A stretch of DNA of 64,000 bases from JANQPD01 sp963715655 (GTDB lineage: Bacteria > Bacteroidota > Bacteroidia > Flavobacteriales > Schleiferiaceae): the NCBI GenBank assembly GCA_963715655.1, contig OY970262.1, positions 806,001 to 870,000 of the forward strand, read 5' to 3'. The notes below the pieces were generated by a model. The model worked only from the letters and a program-made list of their open reading frames with translations, ran no database searches and was not told where the DNA came from. Positions 1-7,912 of the stretch are shown in pieces. Each line of letters begins with the position of its first letter. The first letter of the stretch is position 1. A program made the position numbers and the translations under genes.

Positions 1-2
1 CA

Positions 3-377
3 TTTCGCCCAGGTATGACGGCTAGTGTTGAAATTATTACAGAGCGTTTAAAAGATGTTTTAGCGGTGCCGATTGAAGCCGTAACTACTAGAAACGATAC
101 GGTAAGTGGTAAAAATAAACGTGCAAAAGTGGGCGAAGATGCAAAGGAAACTTTTGAAGTGGTTTTTGTAAATGATGGCGGAAAAAGTAAGTTGCGTTTA
201 GTAAAAACAGGTATTCAAGACGAAGAACTGATTAGAATTGTAAGCGGCTTACAACAAGGAGAGGAAATTGTAAAAGGGCCTTATTCCGTAGTATCTAAAA
301 CCCTTAAAAATGGAGAAGAATTAGATACAAAAGCTAAAAAAGAATCATCTGTAGCAGAAGATGAAGACGAAGATTAA
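3..377 (+). CDS. RND efflux periplasmic adaptor (HlyD/MacA-like), 3' end only
   Basis: The reading frame is already open at the window edge, so only the C-terminus of a membrane-fusion protein is present. The first visible residues read FRPGMTASVEI, the conserved start of the last beta-strand domain of HlyD/MacA-type adaptors, followed by VLAVPIEAV and then a membrane-proximal domain (VVFVNDGGKSKLRLVKTG, GLQQGEEIVKGP). The tail is very acidic (DEDED). In this family the protein bridges an inner-membrane RND or ABC pump and an outer-membrane TolC-like channel; the partner genes would lie to the left. Its stop codon overlaps the tsaB start by one base (TAATG). An ATG at 15 is internal and not the true start. 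Confidence 0.85.
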   Translation, partial: FRPGMTASVEIITERLKDVLAVPIEAVTTRNDTVSGKNKRAKVGEDAKETFEVVFVNDGGKSKLRLVKTGIQDEELIRIVSGLQQGEEIVKGPYSVVSKTLKNGEELDTKAKKESSVAEDEDED

Positions 378-1066
378 TGGCACTGATTTTAAGTTTAGAA
401 ACTTCCACTAATTTATGCTCAGTAGCGCTTTCGCGCGATGGAGAAACGTTTGCTGTAAAAGAGGAGTCAAGCGAAAAGTATATACATTCCGAAAAACTAC
501 ATGTTTTTATTGACGCCTTAATGCGGGAGCAAAAGCTTGCTTATGCAGATTTGGATGCCATAGCTGTGGGCAAAGGCCCCGGTTCATATACAGGACTGCG
601 CATTGGTGTTTCCGCTGCCAAAGGTTTTGCATTTGCTCTAAACATTCCTTTAATAGCTGTAAATGGCTTGCAAAATTTAGCGGATCAACTAATTAATACA
701 AAGAATTTAGGAATAGATGATATGTTAATACCTATGCTAGATGCTAGAAGGATGGAAGTATATTGTGCGTCTTTTTCTGCAATAGGAGAGCAGATGCAGC
801 CGGTTGAGGCTAAAATAATTGATACATCAAGTTTTGGCAATTTGGAAGTTGAACGCATTCACTTGTTTGGTGATGGAGCGGAGAAATGTAAATCGGTTTT
901 AACGGATGAAAAATTTACGTATCACGCACTTGAGTTTCCAAATGCTCGTTCATTAGGCGCCATTGCGTTTAAAAAATTTCAGGAAAAAACATTTGAAGAT
1001 GTAGCTTATTTTGAACCTTTTTACCTTAAAGATTTTGTTGCAGGTAAGCCTAAGAAGTTGTTGTAA
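377..1066 (+). CDS. tsaB: tRNA threonylcarbamoyladenosine biosynthesis protein TsaB
   Basis: This 229-residue ASKHA-fold protein is the usual length for bacterial TsaB. It starts ILSLETSTNLCSVAL (the phosphate-1-like motif) and has the family signature GKGPGSYTGLRIG at about residues 65-77, preceded by HSEKL. TsaB forms a cytoplasmic complex with TsaD and TsaE that transfers the threonylcarbamoyl group to A37 of ANN-decoding tRNAs; TsaB itself is the non-catalytic dimer partner. The ATG overlaps the stop of the upstream efflux adaptor by one base, suggesting co-transcription and translational coupling, although the two functions are unrelated. Confidence 0.93.
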   Translation: MALILSLETSTNLCSVALSRDGETFAVKEESSEKYIHSEKLHVFIDALMREQKLAYADLDAIAVGKGPGSYTGLRIGVSAAKGFAFALNIPLIAVNGLQNLADQLINTKNLGIDDMLIPMLDARRMEVYCASFSAIGEQMQPVEAKIIDTSSFGNLEVERIHLFGDGAEKCKSVLTDEKFTYHALEFPNARSLGAIAFKKFQEKTFEDVAYFEPFYLKDFVAGKPKKLL

Positions 1067-1109
1067 GGAGAAGGTGGTAAAAATTTTGAATCTCTATAAA
1101 GTTTTAACC

Positions 1110-1712
1110 TTACCCGCGTTTTAATTCCAGTGGTTTAGTAACCAGTTTAATGCTGGTGGTAATTTGATGTCTGACTAATAAAGCATCCAAGTACTCTAAA
1201 TGACCATAATAAACTTCAGATGTATTCAAATCTAGAAATTGCACAACGCCTTCATAAACTTCAAAACGACTAGCTTTAAAATTAGGAGGATGAATTGTTT
1301 CGGTAAGTTTTTTAGAAATTTTATTGAGCACTATGGAATCCTGTGAAAAAAAATCGCTGAATTTAATTGCCGTACTATCAAATATTACTTCAACATAAAC
1401 TCCAAGCTGAACACATTCATTTATATCTAAATTTCCACTAGGATGCACACTCCATTGCCATACTCCTGCTTTTTCAAAATTGCTGTATTGCCCTGTTAAC
1501 ACTTTAAAACTACGCATTATTTGGGAAGAATAGTAATAGGTTTTTAGATACGTAAACTGTATTGGCTTAAGCGTGTCATAATGCATTTTTATGGTGTCAT
1601 TACCAATAACAGTGTAGTAAATTGTAGAATCTAAGGTTACTTCATAGGGAGCGTTCAAACGGACTTGGCCAATGCAGTTGCCACTAAACACAATGGAAAG
1701 TATAATCAACAA
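1110..1712 (-). CDS. Hypothetical exported protein
   Basis: Not recognised as a named family. The open frame extends upstream to 1883, but that part overlaps the divergent antitoxin gene and has no signal-like start. From the TTG at 1712 the product begins with a hydrophobic stretch (LIILSIVFSGNCIGQ) that looks like a signal peptide, giving about 200 residues. This start is a choice: no ATG precedes the mature region. The body has alternating beta-type sequence with repeated TYYYSS and LDTSEV-like segments and no catalytic motif that I can see. It faces convergently towards tsaB. It could also be a gene whose 5' end was lost or shifted. Confidence 0.5.
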   Translation of the reverse strand: MLIILSIVFSGNCIGQVRLNAPYEVTLDSTIYYTVIGNDTIKMHYDTLKPIQFTYLKTYYYSSQIMRSFKVLTGQYSNFEKAGVWQWSVHPSGNLDINECVQLGVYVEVIFDSTAIKFSDFFSQDSIVLNKISKKLTETIHPPNFKASRFEVYEGVVQFLDLNTSEVYYGHLEYLDALLVRHQITTSIKLVTKPLELKRG

Positions 1713-1777
1713 ATAATCGTTTGAGAATTTCAGTAAAGCTAAGGTAGTAGTATTTTTAAAGCAAAATTTCACTAAAT

Positions 1778-1806
1778 ACAAATGTCTTATATTTACAGAC
1801 AAATGT
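1778..1806. promoter_or_regulatory. Possible operator upstream of the RES/Xre pair
   Basis: Two perfect copies of ACAAATGT start at 1778 and 1799, exactly 21 bp (two helical turns) apart, and an inverted repeat TGTCT-N9-AGACA spans 1783-1801. They lie just before the antitoxin ATG at 1813. Antitoxins with HTH domains commonly repress their own promoter through such repeats; binding here is inferred from position and symmetry only. Confidence 0.35.
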
Positions 1807-1812
1807 ATTTTT

Positions 1813-2328
1813 ATGATTATTGAAAACGAAAAAAATCGCTTGGCTAATTTAGCTGCTGTCAACAAAGCAATAAGATTGTACATGCGAGATTTAGATAAAT
1901 CTACTCCCTTTAAAATTGCCAGCGAAGAGTTGACTTATGCTGGGTTTTTAGAAAATAAAATGCTTTTAATATATTCTATTAGGCAAGGTTTACCCTATAA
2001 ATTGTTTAATAAAATAAAGAAAATAACACCTTTTACGGAAGATGATTGGGCGGAATATTTAAACGTTTCCAAAAAAACATTACATCGACATAGTTTTGAA
2101 GAAAATTATTCTTTTAAGCCAATTCATTCAGAAAAAATAATAGAATTAGCGGAGGTAACCAATTTTGGAAAGGAAGTGTTTGATTCCATAGAGCAGTTTT
2201 ACTCATGGCTAAATACACCATGTTTAGCAGTAGGTAATTTAAAGCCTGCTGAACTTCTAAAAGATTCTTATGGCAAAGAATTGGTAATGGGAGAATTGAA
2301 TAGAATTGAACATGGAATTTTTGCTTGA
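1813..2328 (+). CDS. Antitoxin of a type II RES/Xre toxin-antitoxin system
   Basis: A 171-residue protein with the Xre-like/DUF2384 (ParS/MbcA) antitoxin architecture. A central helix-turn-helix region (about residues 65-95, TEDDWAEYLNVSKKTLHRH) is followed by a C-terminal domain (FDSIEQFYSWLNTPCLAVGNLKPAELL) that in this family binds and blocks the RES toxin. Its stop codon overlaps the toxin start (TGATG), the normal antitoxin-then-toxin order with translational coupling. Autoregulation is likely given the repeats upstream of the start. Confidence 0.88.
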   Translation: MIIENEKNRLANLAAVNKAIRLYMRDLDKSTPFKIASEELTYAGFLENKMLLIYSIRQGLPYKLFNKIKKITPFTEDDWAEYLNVSKKTLHRHSFEENYSFKPIHSEKIIELAEVTNFGKEVFDSIEQFYSWLNTPCLAVGNLKPAELLKDSYGKELVMGELNRIEHGIFA

Positions 2329-2786
2329 TGCGTGTATTTAGATTGTGTAAGCAAAAATATGCGGAGGTATTAAATGGAAAAGGTGCTGCTAAATCAGGTA
2401 ACAGATGGAATACAAAAGGAACCGAAATTATTTATACCGCAGAAAGTAGAGCATTAGCTATGGCTGAGGTGGCAGTGCATTTAACTATTGCTAGTTTGCC
2501 AAAAAACTATGTGATGATGGAAATTGAAGTTCCTGAAAATATTGCTATAAAAAGCATTAGTGTTACCGAGCTTAATTCAAATTGGACTAATCACCCACCT
2601 AACGTAACAACACAAAAAATTGGGGATAATTTTATAGATAGCTCAGCGTATTGTTTGTTAAAAGTTCCATCAGCTGTGGTGCAGGGTGATTTTAATTATT
2701 TGATAAATCCACACCACGAGGATTTTAAGCAAATTAAAGTGTTTGAAATCACTAGGTTTCCCTTTGATCAAAGAATGTTTAAATAA
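2328..2786 (+). CDS. RES-domain toxin
   Basis: A 152-residue RES-domain protein. Visible hallmarks are MRVFRL at the start, SGNRWN (Arg-26), the YTAESRALAMAE segment with Glu-47, and the late VPSAVV...NYLINPHH block supplying the conserved Ser. Studied RES toxins (for example MbcT and Res) degrade or ADP-ribosylate using NAD+ and arrest growth. I chose the ATG at 2328, which overlaps the antitoxin stop, over the TTG one codon earlier. All landmark residues are intact, so the toxin is probably active. Confidence 0.9.
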   Translation: MRVFRLCKQKYAEVLNGKGAAKSGNRWNTKGTEIIYTAESRALAMAEVAVHLTIASLPKNYVMMEIEVPENIAIKSISVTELNSNWTNHPPNVTTQKIGDNFIDSSAYCLLKVPSAVVQGDFNYLINPHHEDFKQIKVFEITRFPFDQRMFK

Positions 2787-2796
2787 AACAAATCAC

Positions 2797-4062
2797 CTAA
2801 AAATACTGCCCCAATCCTATAACCAAACCTTGTGCATTGTTCTGTAAAAGTCCGAAGCCATAATCAATTCTTAAAGTGGCGCTATACACTTTTTTTAGAA
2901 TAAGCCGCGTGCCAATTCCACTGTTTAAATACAGGTTCTCAGCAGTAACGTAATTTTCAATATTTGCCCCCGGAAGTCTAAACGATGCAAAATCGGTGAA
3001 GCCAACCCCTTGCCAAGCCAACCAATTATTTTCCCATAGTGTATGCCGGTATTCTGCTGAAAGGCCAATTTGACTACTTGCGCGTTTTACACGATCACCT
3101 ACCCCACGTAAATTTGTTTGATTATCTACCGCGTAAGCAGCAAAAGGGGTAAAATTATTGGTGGAAACCCCCGCTAAAAATCTACTTGCAAAGTTTCCTT
3201 CTCTTCCTATGCGCTTGTAATAGGTAAGATTAAAATCTAAAATGTTAAAGGGTAAAAAATTGGTATTTATAGCTTGTACATGCTGAAACTGCGTACTTGC
3301 AATATAGCCATCTAAATATTGATAATACTGCTTTACCCGATAGTATTGATGAAAAGCTTTCAGTAAATATTTGTCTAATTGCACAAAATTAGGCTTAAAC
3401 AAAATGTCTTCTGCACCCTCAAGATACGTATAGGTTTCTCTAAAAAAAGAACCGCCTATTTCTATTCTATTGTAAAAATCTATTTGGTACAAGCCTAGTA
3501 ATTCAGCTGAGCGATTTCGGTATTCATATATGGCTACAGTTTCGCCAAAATACACTGGTTCATCAGAAACATATTCTTTAAAACTGGCGGCTACCCCATA
3601 CTTTGCTTTAGCCAAAAATGGTGCGCGGTACGTTACACCAAAACTATTTTTGCCATTATATCTATAAAAAACATCCAGCATCATATTGCACCCAAAAAGA
3701 TTGTGTTCGCTAGCCCCAGCAGTCCACCAAAGTTGCTCGCCACGCGTAATAAAATTCAAATATGGAATAAGAGTGAAGTTCTCTTCAACTGTAATAAATA
3801 CATTGTAAAGACTATCATAAGAAGGAAAAACTTGATAGTAAGCATGGGCTACAGAAGGCAAACGAATTAACATTTGTACATCTTCTTCCAGTTGGGTAGA
3901 GTCAAGCGTATTACCTGCTTTTGTCTTTACCAGATTTTGTAAAAAACGAGTGTTGGTTTTGGTATTACCGCGTATTGTTACGTATTCTATTGTTTCGGTT
4001 TGAGCCAACAAACCTGCAAATGACCAAAGTAAAAGAGGGAAAAGCCATAAGCAATGCTTCAT
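2797..4062 (-). CDS. Outer-membrane beta-barrel protein with POTRA domain (BamA/TamA-like)
   Basis: A 421-residue protein starting with a signal peptide (LWLFPLLLWSFAGLLAQ). It then has one POTRA-like domain (about residues 23-95: IEYVTIRGNTKTNTRFL, typical of the surface-antigen family) and a C-terminal half of amphipathic beta strands ending in an aromatic residue (GLGQYF), the usual outer-membrane insertion signal. BamA itself has five POTRA domains and is about twice as long, so this is a short Omp85-type or surface-antigen-like protein rather than BamA. It is followed by two other envelope genes on the same strand, with only one base between it and the upstream lipoprotein gene. Confidence 0.75.
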   Translation of the reverse strand: MKHCLWLFPLLLWSFAGLLAQTETIEYVTIRGNTKTNTRFLQNLVKTKAGNTLDSTQLEEDVQMLIRLPSVAHAYYQVFPSYDSLYNVFITVEENFTLIPYLNFITRGEQLWWTAGASEHNLFGCNMMLDVFYRYNGKNSFGVTYRAPFLAKAKYGVAASFKEYVSDEPVYFGETVAIYEYRNRSAELLGLYQIDFYNRIEIGGSFFRETYTYLEGAEDILFKPNFVQLDKYLLKAFHQYYRVKQYYQYLDGYIASTQFQHVQAINTNFLPFNILDFNLTYYKRIGREGNFASRFLAGVSTNNFTPFAAYAVDNQTNLRGVGDRVKRASSQIGLSAEYRHTLWENNWLAWQGVGFTDFASFRLPGANIENYVTAENLYLNSGIGTRLILKKVYSATLRIDYGFGLLQNNAQGLVIGLGQYF

Positions 4063-4063
4063 G

Positions 4064-4822
4064 CTACAAACTAAAGTCTTTTTGGATAACCATATTTACC
4101 CAATTATCGGCACTTACGGCCATCAACGTAAAGTTGTAGGTTTTTCCTGTTTCTAAAGCAGGTGGCGTGTCACGCGTTACATTTAGCACCACATTGCCGG
4201 TATTATAATATTTGAATGTTTTCTCCGTAGTGTAGGTGCCGCTTAGCAAATTGCCGTTTGCATCACTTATCACTTGAAAATAAATTACATTGTCCGTTGT
4301 ACCATTATCTGTCCAAGTAAAAGCGGGCTGCAAAGGTTCGGTAAAATCTATCTCCACAGAATCAGTCCAAAGGGTAGGGGTAGTTTTTTGCTTAAAGCGA
4401 ATGGGATTTGCCATGTAAAGTGTGTCGGCCCTTATATAGGTTACGGTAGCAAAAGTTTCGCTTCCGCTGTTGCGGATGTATCTACCTAAATAGCCATTAA
4501 ATACATCCTCTTTTGGTAAGTCTAATTTTGTGTAATTGGCAAAAGCTGAATCGCCATTGCTTAACGCGCCCAACTCATAATAGCGAATATCTTTTGCGCC
4601 AGGTAAGGGATAGTAAAAGGTATATACAACAGCAGGGTTGTTTTTATCACTAGCGGAGCAGGCAATCACAAAATCTTTTTTTGCACATGTATTTGCGCTT
4701 AAATAGGTTTCAAGCGAACTACTCATTGGCTCAAAGGATGCAGGCTCATTTTTAGAGCATCCAGAAAGCAATATAATTGCAATTAACAATACACTCAGGT
4801 TTTTAAAAAGATGGTTTTGCAT
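4064..4822 (-). CDS. Hypothetical lipoprotein
   Basis: The 252-residue product has a clear lipoprotein signal (IAIILLSGCSKNEP, lipobox Cys near residue 22). The rest is unrecognised: serine- and threonine-rich with beta-type sequence, and a last third (PAFTWTDNGTTDNVIYFQV...TGKTYNFTLMAVSADNWVN) reminiscent of a fibronectin type III-like fold. It sits between the DUF547-barrel gene and the POTRA-barrel gene on the same strand with short gaps, suggesting one transcript of envelope proteins. Function unknown. Confidence 0.7.
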   Translation of the reverse strand: MQNHLFKNLSVLLIAIILLSGCSKNEPASFEPMSSSLETYLSANTCAKKDFVIACSASDKNNPAVVYTFYYPLPGAKDIRYYELGALSNGDSAFANYTKLDLPKEDVFNGYLGRYIRNSGSETFATVTYIRADTLYMANPIRFKQKTTPTLWTDSVEIDFTEPLQPAFTWTDNGTTDNVIYFQVISDANGNLLSGTYTTEKTFKYYNTGNVVLNVTRDTPPALETGKTYNFTLMAVSADNWVNMVIQKDFSL

Positions 4823-4849
4823 AAAAAAGTTTGTAACAAAAATAGGTGC

Positions 4850-6478
4850 TTACAACACCAAATACTTAATTCCCAAATTATAGGTTTCGCCCAAGCCGTT
4901 GTTTTTGGCACCCCAAAAGTTAGTGTACAAAAGTTCTACGTTTAAATTATCTGCAAACTGATACTTAAAACCAGCACCACTTGCTGCATAATAACCACCC
5001 AAAACAAAGTCGTTGGTTATGTCCATTCTGGCATCATCATACACGGGTGAGCCGGCCAAACGTGAAACATATTGAGTAATAGCGTACACCGTAATTTGCT
5101 TTGTGGGGAAGTAGCTTAAAATTACACTTACCGGCAAATCCATGTGGTTAATTTGGGTTTTTTCTCGTTTAAAGCGAAAAAGTAAATCTAGCTCAGCAAA
5201 AAGCTGAAATTTATCTCCCGCAAAAGTGTAGGTATAAAAAAATTGATTCCACCAAATGTAGCGGTTCCACTCAATCCAAATGCGTCCTTCTTGAGTAGCT
5301 GTGGCGCTTCGGCCTTCTGGCGCTTCACTTGGGCTTACTGCAAAACTACTTTGAATAGAAAAATTGTTTACGCCTTTAAATGGCAAGAACTTTATACGTG
5401 GTCCAAAACTGGCAATACCAAACCTAGTGCTATCGCTATTGGTAAACTGAAAAGCTCGGTTTACAGCGGATAAAGAGGTTTCTTGTGAAGCAGCTCCGGT
5501 TCCTCTTAAGGCAATATCAAATCCTAGGTTGAAACGTGCTTTTTTATCTACGCCAATCGTCCATTGTAGCAAACTAGTAGCAAATGTAGTGCGGCCTCCA
5601 CTGTATTCGCCACCGCCAAAGTCTCCTTTGGTTTCAGTGTATATGGTATTGAACAGGGTAAAGTCCATTTGCCCTTTTTTCAAAAGTGTTCCTGCGGTAT
5701 ATGTTTGTAAACTCAGCGTTGGCTCTACACTGCTTGGCCTTTCGGCAGATGGGTTTGCCGCAGGATTATTTACATCGTTTAGCAACCAATTATACTCGTA
5801 GTAATCTATCTGATAATCAGTGGGAATTTCATCCCTACGGTACTGATTTAAAAATTCAATCTCACTTTGCTGCGCTGTAAAATCTTCTTTATACCATTTA
5901 AAAATCTGGCTTAAAGCCACGGTTTTCATGTCGGGTTTTACTCTTACAAAGTCATTATTATTAAGAGCTAAAGTTGCTTGTTGCTCTAACTGCACATTCA
6001 GTAATTGCGGGGTATAAGCAAAATTAACAATGGGCGGACAGCTCAATGCACCACAAACTAAAACGAAATGAAAACGAGGTTCATCAAAGTTTTTTCTCAG
6101 CAATTCATTCTCTAAATAATTTAAGGTGATTTTTTGGCCGGCAATAGGATGTTCAATTCGTTCAAAAAATCCACCAACCTGTTGAGGTGAGTTTATTGGA
6201 TATTCCTTTATTATCGTATTTATTACCGCTAAATTGTACGCATTAATATAAAAAGCTTGATATTTAAGCGGTTCACTTAGCTTAGGTTTTATCTCATTTA
6301 GTTGCGTATATAATGCGTTAAGCATTTCGGGGTTTTGTTTAATGTCGGCATAGCGCACTTGTCCGTTAGTTACATACGTTTTAAAAAAAGTGTTTGCATC
6401 TTTAAAAAAATCATCACTTTGTGCGAGAAGCGATACGTTTGAAAACAAAAGAATAGTGAAAACAAAAAGGGTGCGCAT
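4850..6478 (-). CDS. DUF547 domain fused to a C-terminal outer-membrane beta-barrel
   Basis: The 542-residue protein begins with a signal peptide (LFVFTILLFSNVSLLAQ). Residues about 20-215 are a DUF547 domain: YQAFYINAYNLAVINTI, the family block VLVCGALSCPPI and LSQIFKWYKEDF are all present. After a proline- and serine-rich linker the remaining ~290 residues are transmembrane-strand-like (FNLGFDIALRG, FQLFAELDLLFRF) and end GIKYLVL. DUF547 proteins are usually about 250 residues and have no established reaction; this fusion suggests that the domain acts at the outer membrane. First gene of a three-gene envelope run. Confidence 0.78.
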   Translation of the reverse strand: MRTLFVFTILLFSNVSLLAQSDDFFKDANTFFKTYVTNGQVRYADIKQNPEMLNALYTQLNEIKPKLSEPLKYQAFYINAYNLAVINTIIKEYPINSPQQVGGFFERIEHPIAGQKITLNYLENELLRKNFDEPRFHFVLVCGALSCPPIVNFAYTPQLLNVQLEQQATLALNNNDFVRVKPDMKTVALSQIFKWYKEDFTAQQSEIEFLNQYRRDEIPTDYQIDYYEYNWLLNDVNNPAANPSAERPSSVEPTLSLQTYTAGTLLKKGQMDFTLFNTIYTETKGDFGGGEYSGGRTTFATSLLQWTIGVDKKARFNLGFDIALRGTGAASQETSLSAVNRAFQFTNSDSTRFGIASFGPRIKFLPFKGVNNFSIQSSFAVSPSEAPEGRSATATQEGRIWIEWNRYIWWNQFFYTYTFAGDKFQLFAELDLLFRFKREKTQINHMDLPVSVILSYFPTKQITVYAITQYVSRLAGSPVYDDARMDITNDFVLGGYYAASGAGFKYQFADNLNVELLYTNFWGAKNNGLGETYNLGIKYLVL

Positions 6479-6610
6479 AAGATTATTGTAAACAGCTAAA
6501 ATATTTAAAGCACAAATAAAGAAAAGCTTTAATATTGGAAGTGTAAGCTAATTTACATTTTCAACATTAGCGTAAGCCTACTTTAGGCCTTAGAAAAATT
6601 CTAGATTTAA

Positions 6611-7912
6611 ATGGAGAAACAACATATAGTAATTATTGGTAACGGTATTTCTGGCGTTACTACCGCCCGCCATGTGCGCAAGTTAAGTGATGCGCGTATA
6701 ACCATTATTTCTAAAGAAAGTGAACACTTTTGGTCGCGCACTGCACTAATGTACATTTACATGGGGCACATGAAATACGAACACACCAAACCGTATGAAG
6801 ATTTCTTTTGGGCTAAAAACCGTATTGATTTGGTGCAGGATACGGTAAATTCAATAAATACTGCTAACAAAGATATTAGTCTTCAATTAGGTGGTACTTT
6901 AAAGTACGATAAGCTAGTGTTAGCCACAGGCAGTGTGCCAAACAAATTTGATTGGCCGGGTCAAGATGCAGATGGTGTGCAAGGTTTATATTCTTTACAA
7001 GATTTACAATTGTTAGAAAATAATACAAAGGATATTAAACACGCTGTAATTGTGGGTGGTGGTTTAATTGGTATTGAATTGGCTGAAATGCTTAAAACGC
7101 GCAATATTGGTGTAACCATGCTGGTGCGTGAAAAAAACTTTTGGGGAGGTGTTTTGCCAGAAAAAGAAGCCCAATTAGTAGCACGTCATATAAAAGAACA
7201 TCATATTGATTTACGCTTAGAAGCGGAGTTAGAAGAAGTGCTTACGGATGATAATAACCGCGCGATTGGTGTAAAAACCAAAAGTGGAGAAACGATAGAT
7301 TGCCAAGTAGTAGGACTATGCGTAGGGGTGCATCCCAATATAAAATTTTTAGATGGTAGCGGTATAGAAACCGACAAAGGGATTTTGGTAAACCGTACTT
7401 TAGAAACCAATAAAAAAGATGTGTATGCGCTAGGCGATTGTGCTCAGCAACACGAGGCTATTGGCGAGCGTAAACCATTGGAGCAAGTGTGGTACACTGG
7501 CCGTATGATGGGCGAAACCTTAGCGCAAACCCTTTGTGGTAATACAATGGAATATAACCCTGGACCATGGTTTAATAGTGCCAAGTTTTTAGATATAGAA
7601 TATCAAACCTATGGCTGGGTATGGAATAGCTTAAAAGACAATGAAGCTGACTTATACTGGGAACATAGCGATGGTAAAAAATGCTTGCATCTGGTTTTTG
7701 ATAAAAACTCCATGAAGTTTTTGGGCTTAAATACGTTTGGCATTCGGTTAAGGCACGAAATTGCTGACCAATGGCTTCGCAATGACGCAACCATTCAACA
7801 GGTAATTAAAGATTTACCAAAAGCCAATTTTGACCCCGAATTTTATAAAACACACGAAAAAGATATGATGACACAATTTTCTGAAACCCTTAATACAAAA
7901 ACAGTAGCATGA
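6611..7912 (+). CDS. FAD-dependent NAD(P)-linked oxidoreductase
   Basis: This 433-residue protein has two Rossmann dinucleotide folds. The first GxGxxG (GNGISGVTTARH, about residue 11) binds FAD, the second (VGGGLIGIELAEML, about residue 150) binds NAD(P)H, and a third FAD motif DVYALGDCAQ lies near residue 270. This is the layout of the rubredoxin-/nitrite-reductase-type pyridine nucleotide-disulfide family, without a redox CxxxxC. The stop overlaps the start of the polytopic Fe-S protein by four bases (ATGA), so the two probably form an electron-transfer pair: NAD(P)H to flavin to membrane Fe-S centres. The terminal acceptor is not encoded here. Confidence 0.85.
   Translation: MEKQHIVIIGNGISGVTTARHVRKLSDARITIISKESEHFWSRTALMYIYMGHMKYEHTKPYEDFFWAKNRIDLVQDTVNSINTANKDISLQLGGTLKYDKLVLATGSVPNKFDWPGQDADGVQGLYSLQDLQLLENNTKDIKHAVIVGGGLIGIELAEMLKTRNIGVTMLVREKNFWGGVLPEKEAQLVARHIKEHHIDLRLEAELEEVLTDDNNRAIGVKTKSGETIDCQVVGLCVGVHPNIKFLDGSGIETDKGILVNRTLETNKKDVYALGDCAQQHEAIGERKPLEQVWYTGRMMGETLAQTLCGNTMEYNPGPWFNSAKFLDIEYQTYGWVWNSLKDNEADLYWEHSDGKKCLHLVFDKNSMKFLGLNTFGIRLRHEIADQWLRNDATIQQVIKDLPKANFDPEFYKTHEKDMMTQFSETLNTKTVA

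Noticed and set aside
3921..4139. ORFs antiparallel to the barrel and lipoprotein genes, for example at 3921-4139 and 5243-5880
   Set aside because: They are shadows of well-supported genes on the other strand.
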